From UBA7662 sp943369355 (GTDB taxonomy: Bacteria > Bacteroidota > Bacteroidia > UBA7662): 64,000 bases of DNA. Positions 9,141 through 17,155 of the stretch are shown in pieces. Location: contig CALRMX020000006.1 in the NCBI GenBank assembly GCA_943369355.1, forward strand, positions 62,001-126,000, given 5' to 3'. The translations under genes were made by a program, and so were the position numbers. Within the stretch, counting starts at the first letter, position 1, and the number at the start of each line of letters is the position of its first letter. The notes below the pieces were generated by a model. The model searched no databases. It had not been told where the DNA came from and saw only the letters and a program-made list of their open reading frames with translations.

Positions 9141-9156
9141 TCCCACATTCTCCCAC
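9141..9156 (-). promoter_or_regulatory. Second, inverted pair of MraZ-type boxes
   Basis: TCCCAC at 9141-9146 and at 9151-9156, separated by ATTC. On the minus strand this reads GTGGGA-GAAT-GTGGGA, with the same 10-base period and nearly the same spacer as the operator directly before mraZ (9339-9364). It lies about 190 bp upstream in opposite orientation. MraZ binding is an inference from similarity to the proximal repeats. Confidence 0.5.
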
Positions 9157-9170
9157 CAAATGCATTTAAG

Positions 9171-9191
9171 GCCCGGAAACGGGCTTTTTTT
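9171..9191 (+). terminator. Second terminator-like hairpin in the pgk-mraZ gap
   Basis: GCCCG (9171-9175), loop GAAA, CGGGC (9180-9184), then seven T residues. The stem is short but the tetraloop is stable. It could be a back-up stop for pgk or the end of an unannotated short transcript from 9066-9170. Confidence 0.5.
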
Positions 9192-9193
9192 GT

Positions 9194-9232
9194 GTGTATA
9201 GCTTTGCTCATGGGTGTATAGCAGCGCATGGG
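9194..9232 (+). repeat. Imperfect tandem repeat, two ~20-bp units
   Basis: Two adjacent units, 9194-9213 and 9214-9232, both start GTGTATAGC and end GCxCATGG or GCGCATGGG. They lie between the hairpin at 9171-9191 and the mraZ operator. Function unknown. The rest of 9233-9338 shows nothing recognisable. Confidence 0.5.
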
Positions 9233-9338
9233 GGTATCCCTAATCCAAAACGATGAACTTGCATTAAATGGTGTAAGGGCCATTTTTATATGTTTTGACT
9301 TGTGCAATGAATTGTGGAAAAATATAGAGTGTCATGAA

Positions 9339-9364
9339 GTGGGAGAAAGTGGGAGGATGTGGAT
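9339..9364 (+). promoter_or_regulatory. MraZ operator (three direct repeats)
   Basis: GTGGGA at 9339-9344 and at 9349-9354, then GTGGAT at 9359-9364, each 10 bases apart and separated by GAAA and GGAT. MraZ proteins bind runs of TGGGN/GTGGG boxes with this one-turn period in front of their own gene. The boxes cover the -33 region of the presumed promoter, which fits autoregulation of the dcw cluster. Confidence 0.8.
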
Positions 9365-9372
9365 TTTTGTTC

Positions 9373-9380
9373 TACCTTAG
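9373..9380 (+). promoter_or_regulatory. Probable -7 box of the dcw promoter
   Basis: TACCTTAG differs from the Bacteroidota -7 consensus TAnnTTTG at one base. It lies 9 bases after the last MraZ box and 21 bases before the mraZ start. No TTTG is seen at -33, where the MraZ boxes lie. Confidence 0.45.
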
Positions 9381-9400
9381 TGTTTGAAAACGACCGTATT

Positions 9401-9856
9401 GTGACCCAATTCCTCGGAGAATATGAAGTCAAGCTCGATGCAAAGGGCCGTCTGGTGTTACCAGCCGCACTTTTGCGTCAGTTGCCGCCCGAAGCAGGTG
9501 GCAAGCTGGTCGTGAACCGCGGTATCGAAAAATGTTTGGTGCTGTATCCTGCCAACGAGTGGGATGCTCAAATGGCCGAGCTGAACAAGCTCAATCCATA
9601 CGTAAAAGAAAACCGGGAGTTTGTACGCTACTTCCTGCGTGGTGCCACGCCGGTGGAGTTAGACAGTGCCAACCGCATACTCCTGCCTAAGCACCTGCTC
9701 GAACATGGGCAAATCGACAAAGATTTGGTGTTGGCGGGCAATTTGAACAACATAGAAATATGGTCGAAGCCGCTGCACAGTCAGATGCTGAACAGCGAGC
9801 CGGACGATTTTTCGGCTTTGGCCGAGAAGGTAATGGGAGGGCGGTACAATGGCTGA
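9401..9856 (+). CDS. mraZ: Transcriptional regulator MraZ
   Basis: A 151-residue protein with two AbrB-like swapped-hairpin domains, each with the conserved D-x3-R type motif: KLDAKGRLVLP near the N-terminus and ELDSANRILLPKHL in the second half. MraZ forms a ring-shaped oligomer that binds direct repeats before the dcw cluster and controls it. I place the start at the GTG at 9401 because the family begins with the FLGEYEVKLD segment; an in-frame GTG at 9359 lies inside the operator repeats and would add 14 unrelated residues. It overlaps rsmH by 8 bases and is first in the dcw operon. Confidence 0.92.
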   Translation: MTQFLGEYEVKLDAKGRLVLPAALLRQLPPEAGGKLVVNRGIEKCLVLYPANEWDAQMAELNKLNPYVKENREFVRYFLRGATPVELDSANRILLPKHLLEHGQIDKDLVLAGNLNNIEIWSKPLHSQMLNSEPDDFSALAEKVMGGRYNG

Positions 9857-10760
9857 GTACGATTACCACGTGCCGGTGATGCTTGAGCCCTGCCTGGAGG
9901 GATTGGCCATACAGCCGGGAGGCACCTACGTAGATGTTACGTTCGGTGGGGGCGGGCACAGCCGCGCCATCCTCGGGCGGCTCGATAGTCAAGGTCGTCT
10001 CTTCGCCTTTGATCAAGACGAAGACGTGAAGGCCCACCTCCCCGAGGATGGGCGCTTCACTTTAGTAGACGAGAACTTTCGTCACCTCAAGCGCTATTTG
10101 CGGCTGCACAACGCCCTGCCGGTCGACGGTATTTTGGCCGATTTAGGTGTTTCTTCGCATCAGTTCGACATACCCGACCGTGGCTTCAGCTTCCGTGCCG
10201 ATGCTCCGTTGGATATGCGCATGGATCGCCGTGGCGAACGCACCGCCTGGCACATCCTCAACCAATACGACGAGCAGGAGTTGCGCAACATCTTCCGTAC
10301 GTATGGCGAGCTCAGCAATGCTGGCTTTGTTGCACGTTGTATCGCCAAGGCCCGCAGCGAACAGTCTATCGATACCGTAGCGCAGCTCAAAGCGGCTGTG
10401 GCCCCGGCCATGAGTCGCGATAAGCAGAGCAAGTTTCTGGCACAGCTATTTCAGGCCATCCGCATCGAGCTCAACGAAGAGATCGACGCCCTACGCGCCC
10501 TGCTCACCCAGTCGGCAGAGGTGTTACGCCCGGGTGGCCGCCTGGTGGTGATGAGCTACCACTCGCTCGAAGACCGCCTCGTGAAGAACTTCATCAAACG
10601 AGGCAATTTCGAAGGCGACATCGTGAAGGACTTCTACGGCAACGACATCCGTCCGTTCGACCCTGTGAATGGCAAGGCCATTGTGCCTGACGCCGCCGAA
10701 GAAGCCAACAATCCCCGTTCCCGTTCAGCAAAACTCCGCATAGCCATCAAACGCGCATGA
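9849..10760 (+). CDS. rsmH: 16S rRNA (cytosine-1402 N4) methyltransferase
   Basis: A 303-residue SAM-dependent methyltransferase (formerly MraW) that modifies C1402 in the ribosomal P site. Visible motifs are the starting HVPVMLEPCLEGL, the SAM-binding loop VDVTFGGGGHS, GILADLGVSSHQFD, RGFSFRADAPLDMRMD and the C-terminal SYHSLEDRLVKNF. Length is typical. It overlaps mraZ by 8 bases and ftsL by 4 (ATGA), within the dcw operon. Confidence 0.98.
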   Translation: MAEYDYHVPVMLEPCLEGLAIQPGGTYVDVTFGGGGHSRAILGRLDSQGRLFAFDQDEDVKAHLPEDGRFTLVDENFRHLKRYLRLHNALPVDGILADLGVSSHQFDIPDRGFSFRADAPLDMRMDRRGERTAWHILNQYDEQELRNIFRTYGELSNAGFVARCIAKARSEQSIDTVAQLKAAVAPAMSRDKQSKFLAQLFQAIRIELNEEIDALRALLTQSAEVLRPGGRLVVMSYHSLEDRLVKNFIKRGNFEGDIVKDFYGNDIRPFDPVNGKAIVPDAAEEANNPRSRSAKLRIAIKRA

Positions 10761-11119
10761 ATACCCTCAAGGAAAAGCCCCAAGAAACCAAAGCCCCTTC
10801 AGGCAAGCGCCTGAACCTGCTGCGGTTGCTCGACCCTGAGCTGTACCTCAAGGTGGGTGCCTTCAGCAAAAACCTGCCTTTTATAGCCTTGCTGTGTGTG
10901 CTGGCCTTGGTGTATATCGCCAACTCGCACCAGGTGTACAAAAACATACGCAACATCAACAAAATAGAAAACGAGATCAAAGACCTACGCAGCGAATACA
11001 TCACCATCAAAAGCGACCTCATGTTTCAGAGCAAGCAGAGCGAGGTGGCCCGCAAGGTTGAGCCCGTGGGTTTGAAAGAATTACGTACCGCCCCTAAAAA
11101 GATATACCTCGAAGAATGA
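10757..11119 (+). CDS. ftsL: Cell division protein FtsL-like
   Basis: A 120-residue bitopic protein: a basic cytoplasmic N-terminus, one transmembrane helix at ~41-58 (LPFIALLCVLALVYIAN), then a periplasmic coiled coil (~60-100). It occupies the ftsL position between rsmH and ftsI, with 4-base overlaps on both sides. Primary sequence is poorly conserved in this family, so the call rests on topology and position. FtsL joins FtsB/DivIC and FtsQ to activate septal synthesis by FtsWI; a DivIC/FtsB-like partner is encoded at 51113. Confidence 0.85.
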   Translation: MNTLKEKPQETKAPSGKRLNLLRLLDPELYLKVGAFSKNLPFIALLCVLALVYIANSHQVYKNIRNINKIENEIKDLRSEYITIKSDLMFQSKQSEVARKVEPVGLKELRTAPKKIYLEE

Positions 11120-13218
11120 GTATCAAACGCGACATATTGTGGCGCATCTATTTCTCCTACGCCTTCATGGTGTTGCTGGGGATAGGGATACTTGTGCAGG
11201 CTACGCGGGTACAAACCGTGCGAGGCAGCTACTACCGTGAGCTTGCCGACTCGCTCACCACCAGCTACCGCGAAATAGACGCCATCAGGGGCAACATTTA
11301 CGCCGCCGACGGCTCGCTGTTGGCCACTTCGGTGCCCATCTACGACATCCGCATGGACCTGAAGGCCGACGGTTTGAAGAAAGATATTTTCGAAGAGAAG
11401 ATCGACTCGCTGGGCGACGGCCTCTCGCGCATCTTTGGCGACGCCAGCGGGAGAGAGTACACGCGCCGCTTGCGTGAGGCACGCCGTGCTGGCAAGCGTA
11501 ACTACCTCATCAAGCGGAATATCGACTACCAGCAGCTGCAGGCCGTGAAGGAGCTTCCCATCTTCAATTTGGGTAGATACAAGGGCGGACTGGTGGTGGA
11601 GCAGAAGAGCAAAAGGGAGATGCCGTTCCGGCACCTCGCCAAACGTACCATCGGTTATGCCATCAACGGCGTAGCACCCGTGGGGCTTGAAGGTGCCTAC
11701 GACAAGACCCTCGCTGGGGAGCACGGCAAGCGCCTCATGCAGAAGATTGCCGGCGGGGTGTGGATGCCCATCAACGAAGGCGAGGAAATTGCCCCCATGA
11801 ATGGTCACGACATCATCACCACCCTCGATATCAACATCCAAGACGTTGCCGAAGCAGCGCTGCTGCGTACCCTCGAAAACAATGCCGCCGACCACGGTTG
11901 TGTGGTGGTGATGGAAGTGGCCACCGGCCAGATAAAAGCCATCGCCAACCTGGGCCGCGACAGCGAAGAAGGAGCCTATTACGAAAAGTACAACTACGCC
12001 GTGGGCGAAAGTATGGAACCCGGTTCTACGTTTAAGCTGGCCTCGTTGATGGTCGGCCTAGAGCGGGGCGACTTCACCCTCAACGATAGTATAGACATTG
12101 AAAAAGGCAAGGTAAAGTTCTTCGACCGTCAGATGAAGGATTCGGAAGAGCACGACCATCGCAACATGAGTGTTACCGACCTATTCGCCATCTCATCGAA
12201 TGTAGGGGTATCGAAGCTCATCCAGCAGCATTACGGCAAACAACCCAAGGTGTTTGTAGATGGCCTGAAGAAACTGGGCCTCGGCAGTCCCATTGGTTTG
12301 GAGATTACGGGCGAAGGCAAGCCACTTATCAAAGATCCGCAAGGCAAAGGTTGGAGTGGCGTAACCCTGCCCTGGATGAGCGTGGGCTACGAAACACGGT
12401 TCACACCGCTGCAGCTTTTGATGTTTTACAATGCCGTAGCCAACAACGGTGTGATGATGAAGCCGTATTTGGTTTCGGAGATCCGCAACTTTGGTAAGGT
12501 AGAACAGAAGTTCACGCCCATGGTGGTGAAAGACCAGATTGCCAGCAAAACCACCATCGCCGCGGCACGTACCATGCTCGAAGCGGTAGTAGCAAACGGG
12601 ACTGGCAAAAACTTAAAAAGCGATCAATATACCGCCGCTGGCAAAACTGGTACCGCACAGGTTGCCAACGACCGCTTTGGCTACAAAGAAAGCATGCGTT
12701 ACCGCGCTTCGTTTGCTGGATATTTCCCCGCCGATAACCCCAAGTATTCGTGCATCGTGGTGATCGTAAATCCTAAAAAAGGGCTGTACTACGGCTCATA
12801 CGTGGCTGGACCTGTATTTAAGGAGATTGCCGACAAGGTATACGCCAGCATCATCAATCCAGCCCTCGAAGAAGAACAAAAGGAAAGTGCCCCGCGCTAC
12901 CTGGTACTCAAAAACGGCGCACATGAGCCTACACTGGAAGTGCTAAAGCTGCTCGATGCCGATTACCGCGAGCTAGATCAGGATGCGGAGTGGGTGAGTG
13001 CCGAAGCCGATTCGACACGCGTAACCCTTTCGGCCTTGACCGTAAATCGCCAAAAGGTCCCCAAAGTAACCGGTATGGGCCTGCAAGACGCCATGTACCT
13101 GCTCGAAAATGCCGGTCTGCGGGTAGTACCTGTAGGCAAAGGAAAAGTAAAACGCCAGTCGATACCCGCTGGTAGCACTGCACGTAAAAATCAACAAATC
13201 GTCATCGAACTCAGCTAA
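11116..13218 (+). CDS. ftsI: Septal peptidoglycan transpeptidase FtsI (PBP) with PASTA domain
   Basis: A 700-residue class B penicillin-binding protein that cross-links peptidoglycan at the septum. One N-terminal transmembrane helix (~10-30), a dimerisation domain starting near RGNIYAADGSLLA, then the transpeptidase domain with all three active-site motifs: STFK (EPGSTFKLASL, nucleophile Ser), SSN (ISSNVGVSK) and KTG (AAGKTGTAQ). A single C-terminal PASTA domain (~640-700, VPKVTGMGLQDAMYLLENAG) is present, a feature usual in Bacteroidota FtsI and absent from the E. coli protein. It overlaps ftsL by 4 bases and murE by 1. Confidence 0.97.
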   Translation: MSIKRDILWRIYFSYAFMVLLGIGILVQATRVQTVRGSYYRELADSLTTSYREIDAIRGNIYAADGSLLATSVPIYDIRMDLKADGLKKDIFEEKIDSLGDGLSRIFGDASGREYTRRLREARRAGKRNYLIKRNIDYQQLQAVKELPIFNLGRYKGGLVVEQKSKREMPFRHLAKRTIGYAINGVAPVGLEGAYDKTLAGEHGKRLMQKIAGGVWMPINEGEEIAPMNGHDIITTLDINIQDVAEAALLRTLENNAADHGCVVVMEVATGQIKAIANLGRDSEEGAYYEKYNYAVGESMEPGSTFKLASLMVGLERGDFTLNDSIDIEKGKVKFFDRQMKDSEEHDHRNMSVTDLFAISSNVGVSKLIQQHYGKQPKVFVDGLKKLGLGSPIGLEITGEGKPLIKDPQGKGWSGVTLPWMSVGYETRFTPLQLLMFYNAVANNGVMMKPYLVSEIRNFGKVEQKFTPMVVKDQIASKTTIAAARTMLEAVVANGTGKNLKSDQYTAAGKTGTAQVANDRFGYKESMRYRASFAGYFPADNPKYSCIVVIVNPKKGLYYGSYVAGPVFKEIADKVYASIINPALEEEQKESAPRYLVLKNGAHEPTLEVLKLLDADYRELDQDAEWVSAEADSTRVTLSALTVNRQKVPKVTGMGLQDAMYLLENAGLRVVPVGKGKVKRQSIPAGSTARKNQQIVIELS

Positions 13219-14672
13219 TGAATAGCCTCCGTGATCTTCTGTACAAAGCCGGCGCCGTGGAAATACACGGCACTACCGACCGTGAGATTAGTGCCGTGGT
13301 GCTCGATTCGCGTGCCGTGGTGCCGGGCTGTGCTTTTGTGGCGGTGCGTGGCACCCAGGTCGATGGGCATACGTACATCGCCAAAGCCGTCGCTGCCGGT
13401 GCAGCAGCCATTGTATGCGAGGAACTTCCGGCCGAGAAAGACGCGGCCGTAACCTATGTGCGGGTAAACAACAGCCATATTGCCTTGGGCTGGATGGCTT
13501 GCCATTTTTACGACAATCCCAGTCATAGCCTGCAATTGGTAGGCATCACCGGTACCAATGGCAAAACCACCACGGTTAACTTGCTTTTCCAACTGTTCAC
13601 CGCACTCGGTAACCGTTGTGGACTCATATCTACCGTTGAAAACCGCATAGGCGATACGGTGCTGCCCAGTACGCACACCACGCCCGATGCAGTTGCTATC
13701 AATAAGCTGTTGGCGAGCATGGCAGAAGCCGGCTGTAGCCATGTATTCATGGAGGTGAGCTCGCATGCCGCCCACCAGCACCGCATTGAAGGGCTGAAGT
13801 TTGCCGTAGCCTTGTTCAGCAACATCACCCACGACCATCTCGACTACCACGGCACCTTCGATGCGTACATCGCTGCGAAGAAGTCGTATTTCGACCGCCT
13901 CGATGCCGAGAGTATTGCCGTGGTAAACAAAGACGACCGCAATGGGCTGGTGATGGTACAAAATACCCGTGCTACCGTGAAGACCTTTGCACTAAAGGCC
14001 GATGCCGATTACCGGGCACGCCTCATCGAAAATAGCTTCGAAGGGTTGCACCTGCAGCTCGACGGTACCGACTTCCACAGCGCGCTCATCGGAAGCTTCA
14101 ATGCATCGAACCTACTTGCCGCCTATAGCGCCGCAGTAAGTATGGGCCTCGATAAATTGGAGGTGCTCACCGCACTTTCGGCCGTGAAGGCACCCAGTGG
14201 GCGTTTCGATTACGTACAGCAGCACCAAATCACGGGGATAGTCGACTATGCCCATACCCCCGATGCCTTGCGCAATGTGCTCAGCACCATCCGCGACATA
14301 CGCAAAGGCCACGAACGCATCATTACCGTGGTGGGCTGTGGTGGCGACCGCGACCGGAGTAAACGTCCGGTGATGGCCGCTTTGGCTGCCGAACTTAGCG
14401 ATAAGGTGGTGCTCACCAGCGACAATCCCCGCAGTGAGTCGCCCGAGGCCATACTCGACGAGATGCAAGCCGGTTTGGACTTGGTGCAAAAAGCCCGTTG
14501 CCTGCGCATCACCGATCGGCGTGAAGCCATACGCACTGCAGTGAGTCTAGCCCAGCCCGGCGATATCATACTCGTTGCAGGCAAAGGCCACGAAACCTAC
14601 CAAGAAATCCTTGGGGTGAAACACCCATTCGACGATAAACTAATCCTCAGCGAAACCCTCCAAACCCGCTAA
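13218..14672 (+). CDS. murE: UDP-MurNAc-L-Ala-D-Glu:meso-diaminopimelate ligase
   Basis: A 484-residue Mur ligase that adds the third stem-peptide residue using ATP in the cytoplasm. P-loop GITGTNGKTTT, central-domain motif EVSSHAAHQHRI, HDHLDYHGTF, and the C-terminal signature DNPRSES, which marks enzymes specific for meso-diaminopimelate rather than lysine. The cell wall is therefore predicted to be of the DAP type. Starts in a TAATG junction with ftsI; mraY follows after 3 bases. Confidence 0.97.
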   Translation: MNSLRDLLYKAGAVEIHGTTDREISAVVLDSRAVVPGCAFVAVRGTQVDGHTYIAKAVAAGAAAIVCEELPAEKDAAVTYVRVNNSHIALGWMACHFYDNPSHSLQLVGITGTNGKTTTVNLLFQLFTALGNRCGLISTVENRIGDTVLPSTHTTPDAVAINKLLASMAEAGCSHVFMEVSSHAAHQHRIEGLKFAVALFSNITHDHLDYHGTFDAYIAAKKSYFDRLDAESIAVVNKDDRNGLVMVQNTRATVKTFALKADADYRARLIENSFEGLHLQLDGTDFHSALIGSFNASNLLAAYSAAVSMGLDKLEVLTALSAVKAPSGRFDYVQQHQITGIVDYAHTPDALRNVLSTIRDIRKGHERIITVVGCGGDRDRSKRPVMAALAAELSDKVVLTSDNPRSESPEAILDEMQAGLDLVQKARCLRITDRREAIRTAVSLAQPGDIILVAGKGHETYQEILGVKHPFDDKLILSETLQTR

Positions 14673-14675
14673 GCC

Positions 14676-15812
14676 ATGTTGTATTATCTTTTTGAATACC
14701 TCGATAAACAGTTTGACATAGCCGGAGCCGGTGTGTTCAAATTCATCACGTTTCGGGCGTCGCTAGCAGCAATTTTGAGCTTGGTGATCGCCTTGTTTAT
14801 CGGTAAGCGCATCATCAACTGGCTCAAGGCAAAACAAATCGGCGAAACCATCCGCACCGTAGGTCCCGAGAGTCACTTTTCGAAAAAGGGTACACCTACC
14901 ATGGGTGGCCTCATTATCCTCGTGTCGATATTGGTGCCCACGCTGCTCACCGCTAGAATCGACAACATTTACGTGATTGTGATGTTGCTGGCTACCCTTT
15001 GGATGGGTGCTATCGGGCTCACCGACGACTACATCAAGGTTTTTCTGAAAAATAAACAAGGCCTGCGCTCGAAGTTTAAAATCATGGGCCAGGTAGGCTT
15101 GGGTACCATCATCGCAGCCCTGTTGTTTTTCCACCCCGATGTGCAAGACATTGCCCTCAAAACCAATCTGCCCATCACTAAGTTTGGCTTTGATTATGGG
15201 TCGCTCAGTTGGTCGCCCACCTTCAACTGGGTCATCTACTTTGCCGTAATCATCTTCATCGTTACCGCTGTTACCAACGCGGTTAACCTCACCGATGGTA
15301 TCGACGGACTTGCCGCGGGTACCTCGGCCATTGTAGGTACCGGCTTGGGTATACTCGCTTACATGAGCGGTAACACCATCTTGTCGGACTACCTCAACAT
15401 TTTATATGTCCCCAATTCGGGTGAGGTGGTGGTGTTTCTGGCTGCCATGGTGGGTGCATGTATCGGCTTTTTGTGGTACAATACGTTCCCTGCTCAGGTG
15501 TTCATGGGCGATACGGGCTCTTTGGCTTTGGGCGGTGCTATTGCGTCGGTAGCCATCATCATCAAAATGGAGTTGTTGGTGCCCATCCTCTGTGGCATCT
15601 TCTTCGTGGAAAGTTTATCGGTCATCATCCAGGTAAGCTGGTTCAAATACACCAAGCGGAAATATGGCGAAGGTCGCCGCATCTTCCGCATGAGTCCGCT
15701 GCACCACCACTTTGAGCTAGGCGGTATACCCGAGCCCAAGCTGGTAACCCGCTTCTGGATTGTGGCCATCATGCTTGTCATCATCACTTTAGCCCTGCTC
15801 AAACTACGTTAA
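14676..15812 (+). CDS. mraY: Phospho-MurNAc-pentapeptide transferase
   Basis: A 378-residue polytopic inner-membrane enzyme that transfers phospho-MurNAc-pentapeptide to undecaprenyl phosphate, giving lipid I. About ten transmembrane helices; conserved GTPTMGG, the Asp pair in LTDDYIKV, NAVNLTDGIDGLA, FMGDTGSLALGG and the HHHFELGG loop are all present. The stop overlaps the murD start by one base (TAATG). Confidence 0.98.
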   Translation: MLYYLFEYLDKQFDIAGAGVFKFITFRASLAAILSLVIALFIGKRIINWLKAKQIGETIRTVGPESHFSKKGTPTMGGLIILVSILVPTLLTARIDNIYVIVMLLATLWMGAIGLTDDYIKVFLKNKQGLRSKFKIMGQVGLGTIIAALLFFHPDVQDIALKTNLPITKFGFDYGSLSWSPTFNWVIYFAVIIFIVTAVTNAVNLTDGIDGLAAGTSAIVGTGLGILAYMSGNTILSDYLNILYVPNSGEVVVFLAAMVGACIGFLWYNTFPAQVFMGDTGSLALGGAIASVAIIIKMELLVPILCGIFFVESLSVIIQVSWFKYTKRKYGEGRRIFRMSPLHHHFELGGIPEPKLVTRFWIVAIMLVIITLALLKLR

Positions 15813-17149
15813 TGGCCGAAAAGATCGTCATACTCGGAGCCGGTGAGAGCGGCGCAGGTACAGCAGTCCTTGCCAAAAAGCAGGGGGCTGAGGTATTTGT
15901 GACCGACGCAGGAGCCGTGAAGCCCAACTACGCCGAGGAGCTCAATGCCTTGGGTGTAGACTGGGAGCAGGGCGGTCACGACATGGCGCGTATACTCCGT
16001 GCCGACCGGGTAGTGAAAAGTCCGGGTATACCCGAAACGGCGCAGGTGATGCAGCAAATCCGCCGTGCCGGCATTGTGGTGGAGAGTGAAATCGACTACG
16101 CTGCCCGGTATACCGATGCCAAGTTGATTGCCATCACCGGCACCAACGGTAAGACCACCACCACGCTGCTCACCTATCATATTCTGAAAGAAGCAGGTTT
16201 GCGGGTAGGCTTGGGCGGTAATGTAGGACAAAGTTTTGCACGGCAGGTAGCCACTGGCGAGTACGATTATTTTGTGTTGGAGGTGAGCAGCTTCCAGCTC
16301 GACGATACCAACAGCACCAGCTTTCATATCGGCATACTCACCAACATCACCCCCGATCATCTCGACCGATACGAATACCGCTACGATTTGTACCAGCACT
16401 CCAAGATGCGCTTGGTCAAAAATATGGGACCCGATCAGTACTTCATCTACTGCGTGGACGATCCCGGAACCGCTGCCGCCATGGAGATGGTGCCCATACA
16501 CGCGCACAAACTTCCCTTTTCGCTCAACAAACCACAAGAAGAAGGTGCTTGGGTGCACCAAAAAACGATACACATACGCCTCAACGATACACTTATGGAA
16601 ATGCCTTACGAAGACCTCTCCCTCAAAGGACGACACAATGCTTACAACTCAATGGCTGCCGGCATCGCTGCCCGCCTGCTCGAAATCCGCAAGGACAGTG
16701 TACGCGAAAGTCTGAGCAATTTCGAACATGTAGAGCACCGTTTGGAGTATGTAGCCACAGTGAAGGGTGTTGATTACATCAACGACTCCAAGGCCACCAA
16801 CGTCAACTCGACCTGGTATGCGCTCGAAAGCATCGAAAAGCCGATTGTTTGGATTGTGGGGGGTGTGGACAAAGGCAACGACTACGAACCCATCAAGCAG
16901 TTGGTGAAGGAGCGTGTGAAAGCCATTGTATGTTTGGGTAAGGATAATTTACGCATCCACGAAGCCTTTGCTTCGCTGGTACCTGTTTTGGTAAATACCG
17001 AAAGTATGGACGAATGTGTGCGTATGGCCAACCACTTCAGCGAAAAAGGCGATGTGGTGCTGCTTTCGCCAGCCTGCGCCAGTTTCGACCTGTTTGAGAA
17101 CTACGAAGACCGAGGCCGTCAATTTAAAAAACAAGTGCGTTCGCTCTAA
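15812..17149 (+). CDS. murD: UDP-N-acetylmuramoyl-L-alanine:D-glutamate ligase
   Basis: A 445-residue Mur ligase adding D-glutamate to UDP-MurNAc-L-Ala. N-terminal nucleotide-fold GAGESGAGTAVLAKK, P-loop ITGTNGKTTTTLL, central EVSSFQLDD and TPDHLDRY, C-terminal domain with YINDSKATNVNSTWYAL and LLSPACASFDLFENYEDRG. Length is normal. ftsW follows 6 bases later. Confidence 0.97.
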   Translation: MAEKIVILGAGESGAGTAVLAKKQGAEVFVTDAGAVKPNYAEELNALGVDWEQGGHDMARILRADRVVKSPGIPETAQVMQQIRRAGIVVESEIDYAARYTDAKLIAITGTNGKTTTTLLTYHILKEAGLRVGLGGNVGQSFARQVATGEYDYFVLEVSSFQLDDTNSTSFHIGILTNITPDHLDRYEYRYDLYQHSKMRLVKNMGPDQYFIYCVDDPGTAAAMEMVPIHAHKLPFSLNKPQEEGAWVHQKTIHIRLNDTLMEMPYEDLSLKGRHNAYNSMAAGIAARLLEIRKDSVRESLSNFEHVEHRLEYVATVKGVDYINDSKATNVNSTWYALESIEKPIVWIVGGVDKGNDYEPIKQLVKERVKAIVCLGKDNLRIHEAFASLVPVLVNTESMDECVRMANHFSEKGDVVLLSPACASFDLFENYEDRGRQFKKQVRSL

Positions 17150-17155
17150 GGCATC

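Noticed and set aside
9359..9400. GTG at 9359 as the mraZ start
   Set aside because: It lies in the third MraZ box and adds 14 residues before the conserved FLGEYEVKLD start; transcription probably starts downstream of it.
11026..11895. Long antisense open frame (289 codons) opposite ftsL and ftsI
   Set aside because: A shadow of strongly conserved coding sequence on the other strand; the product has no recognisable motif. The same applies to frames opposite murE (13215-13961), murD (15809-16636) and gapA (6805-7476).
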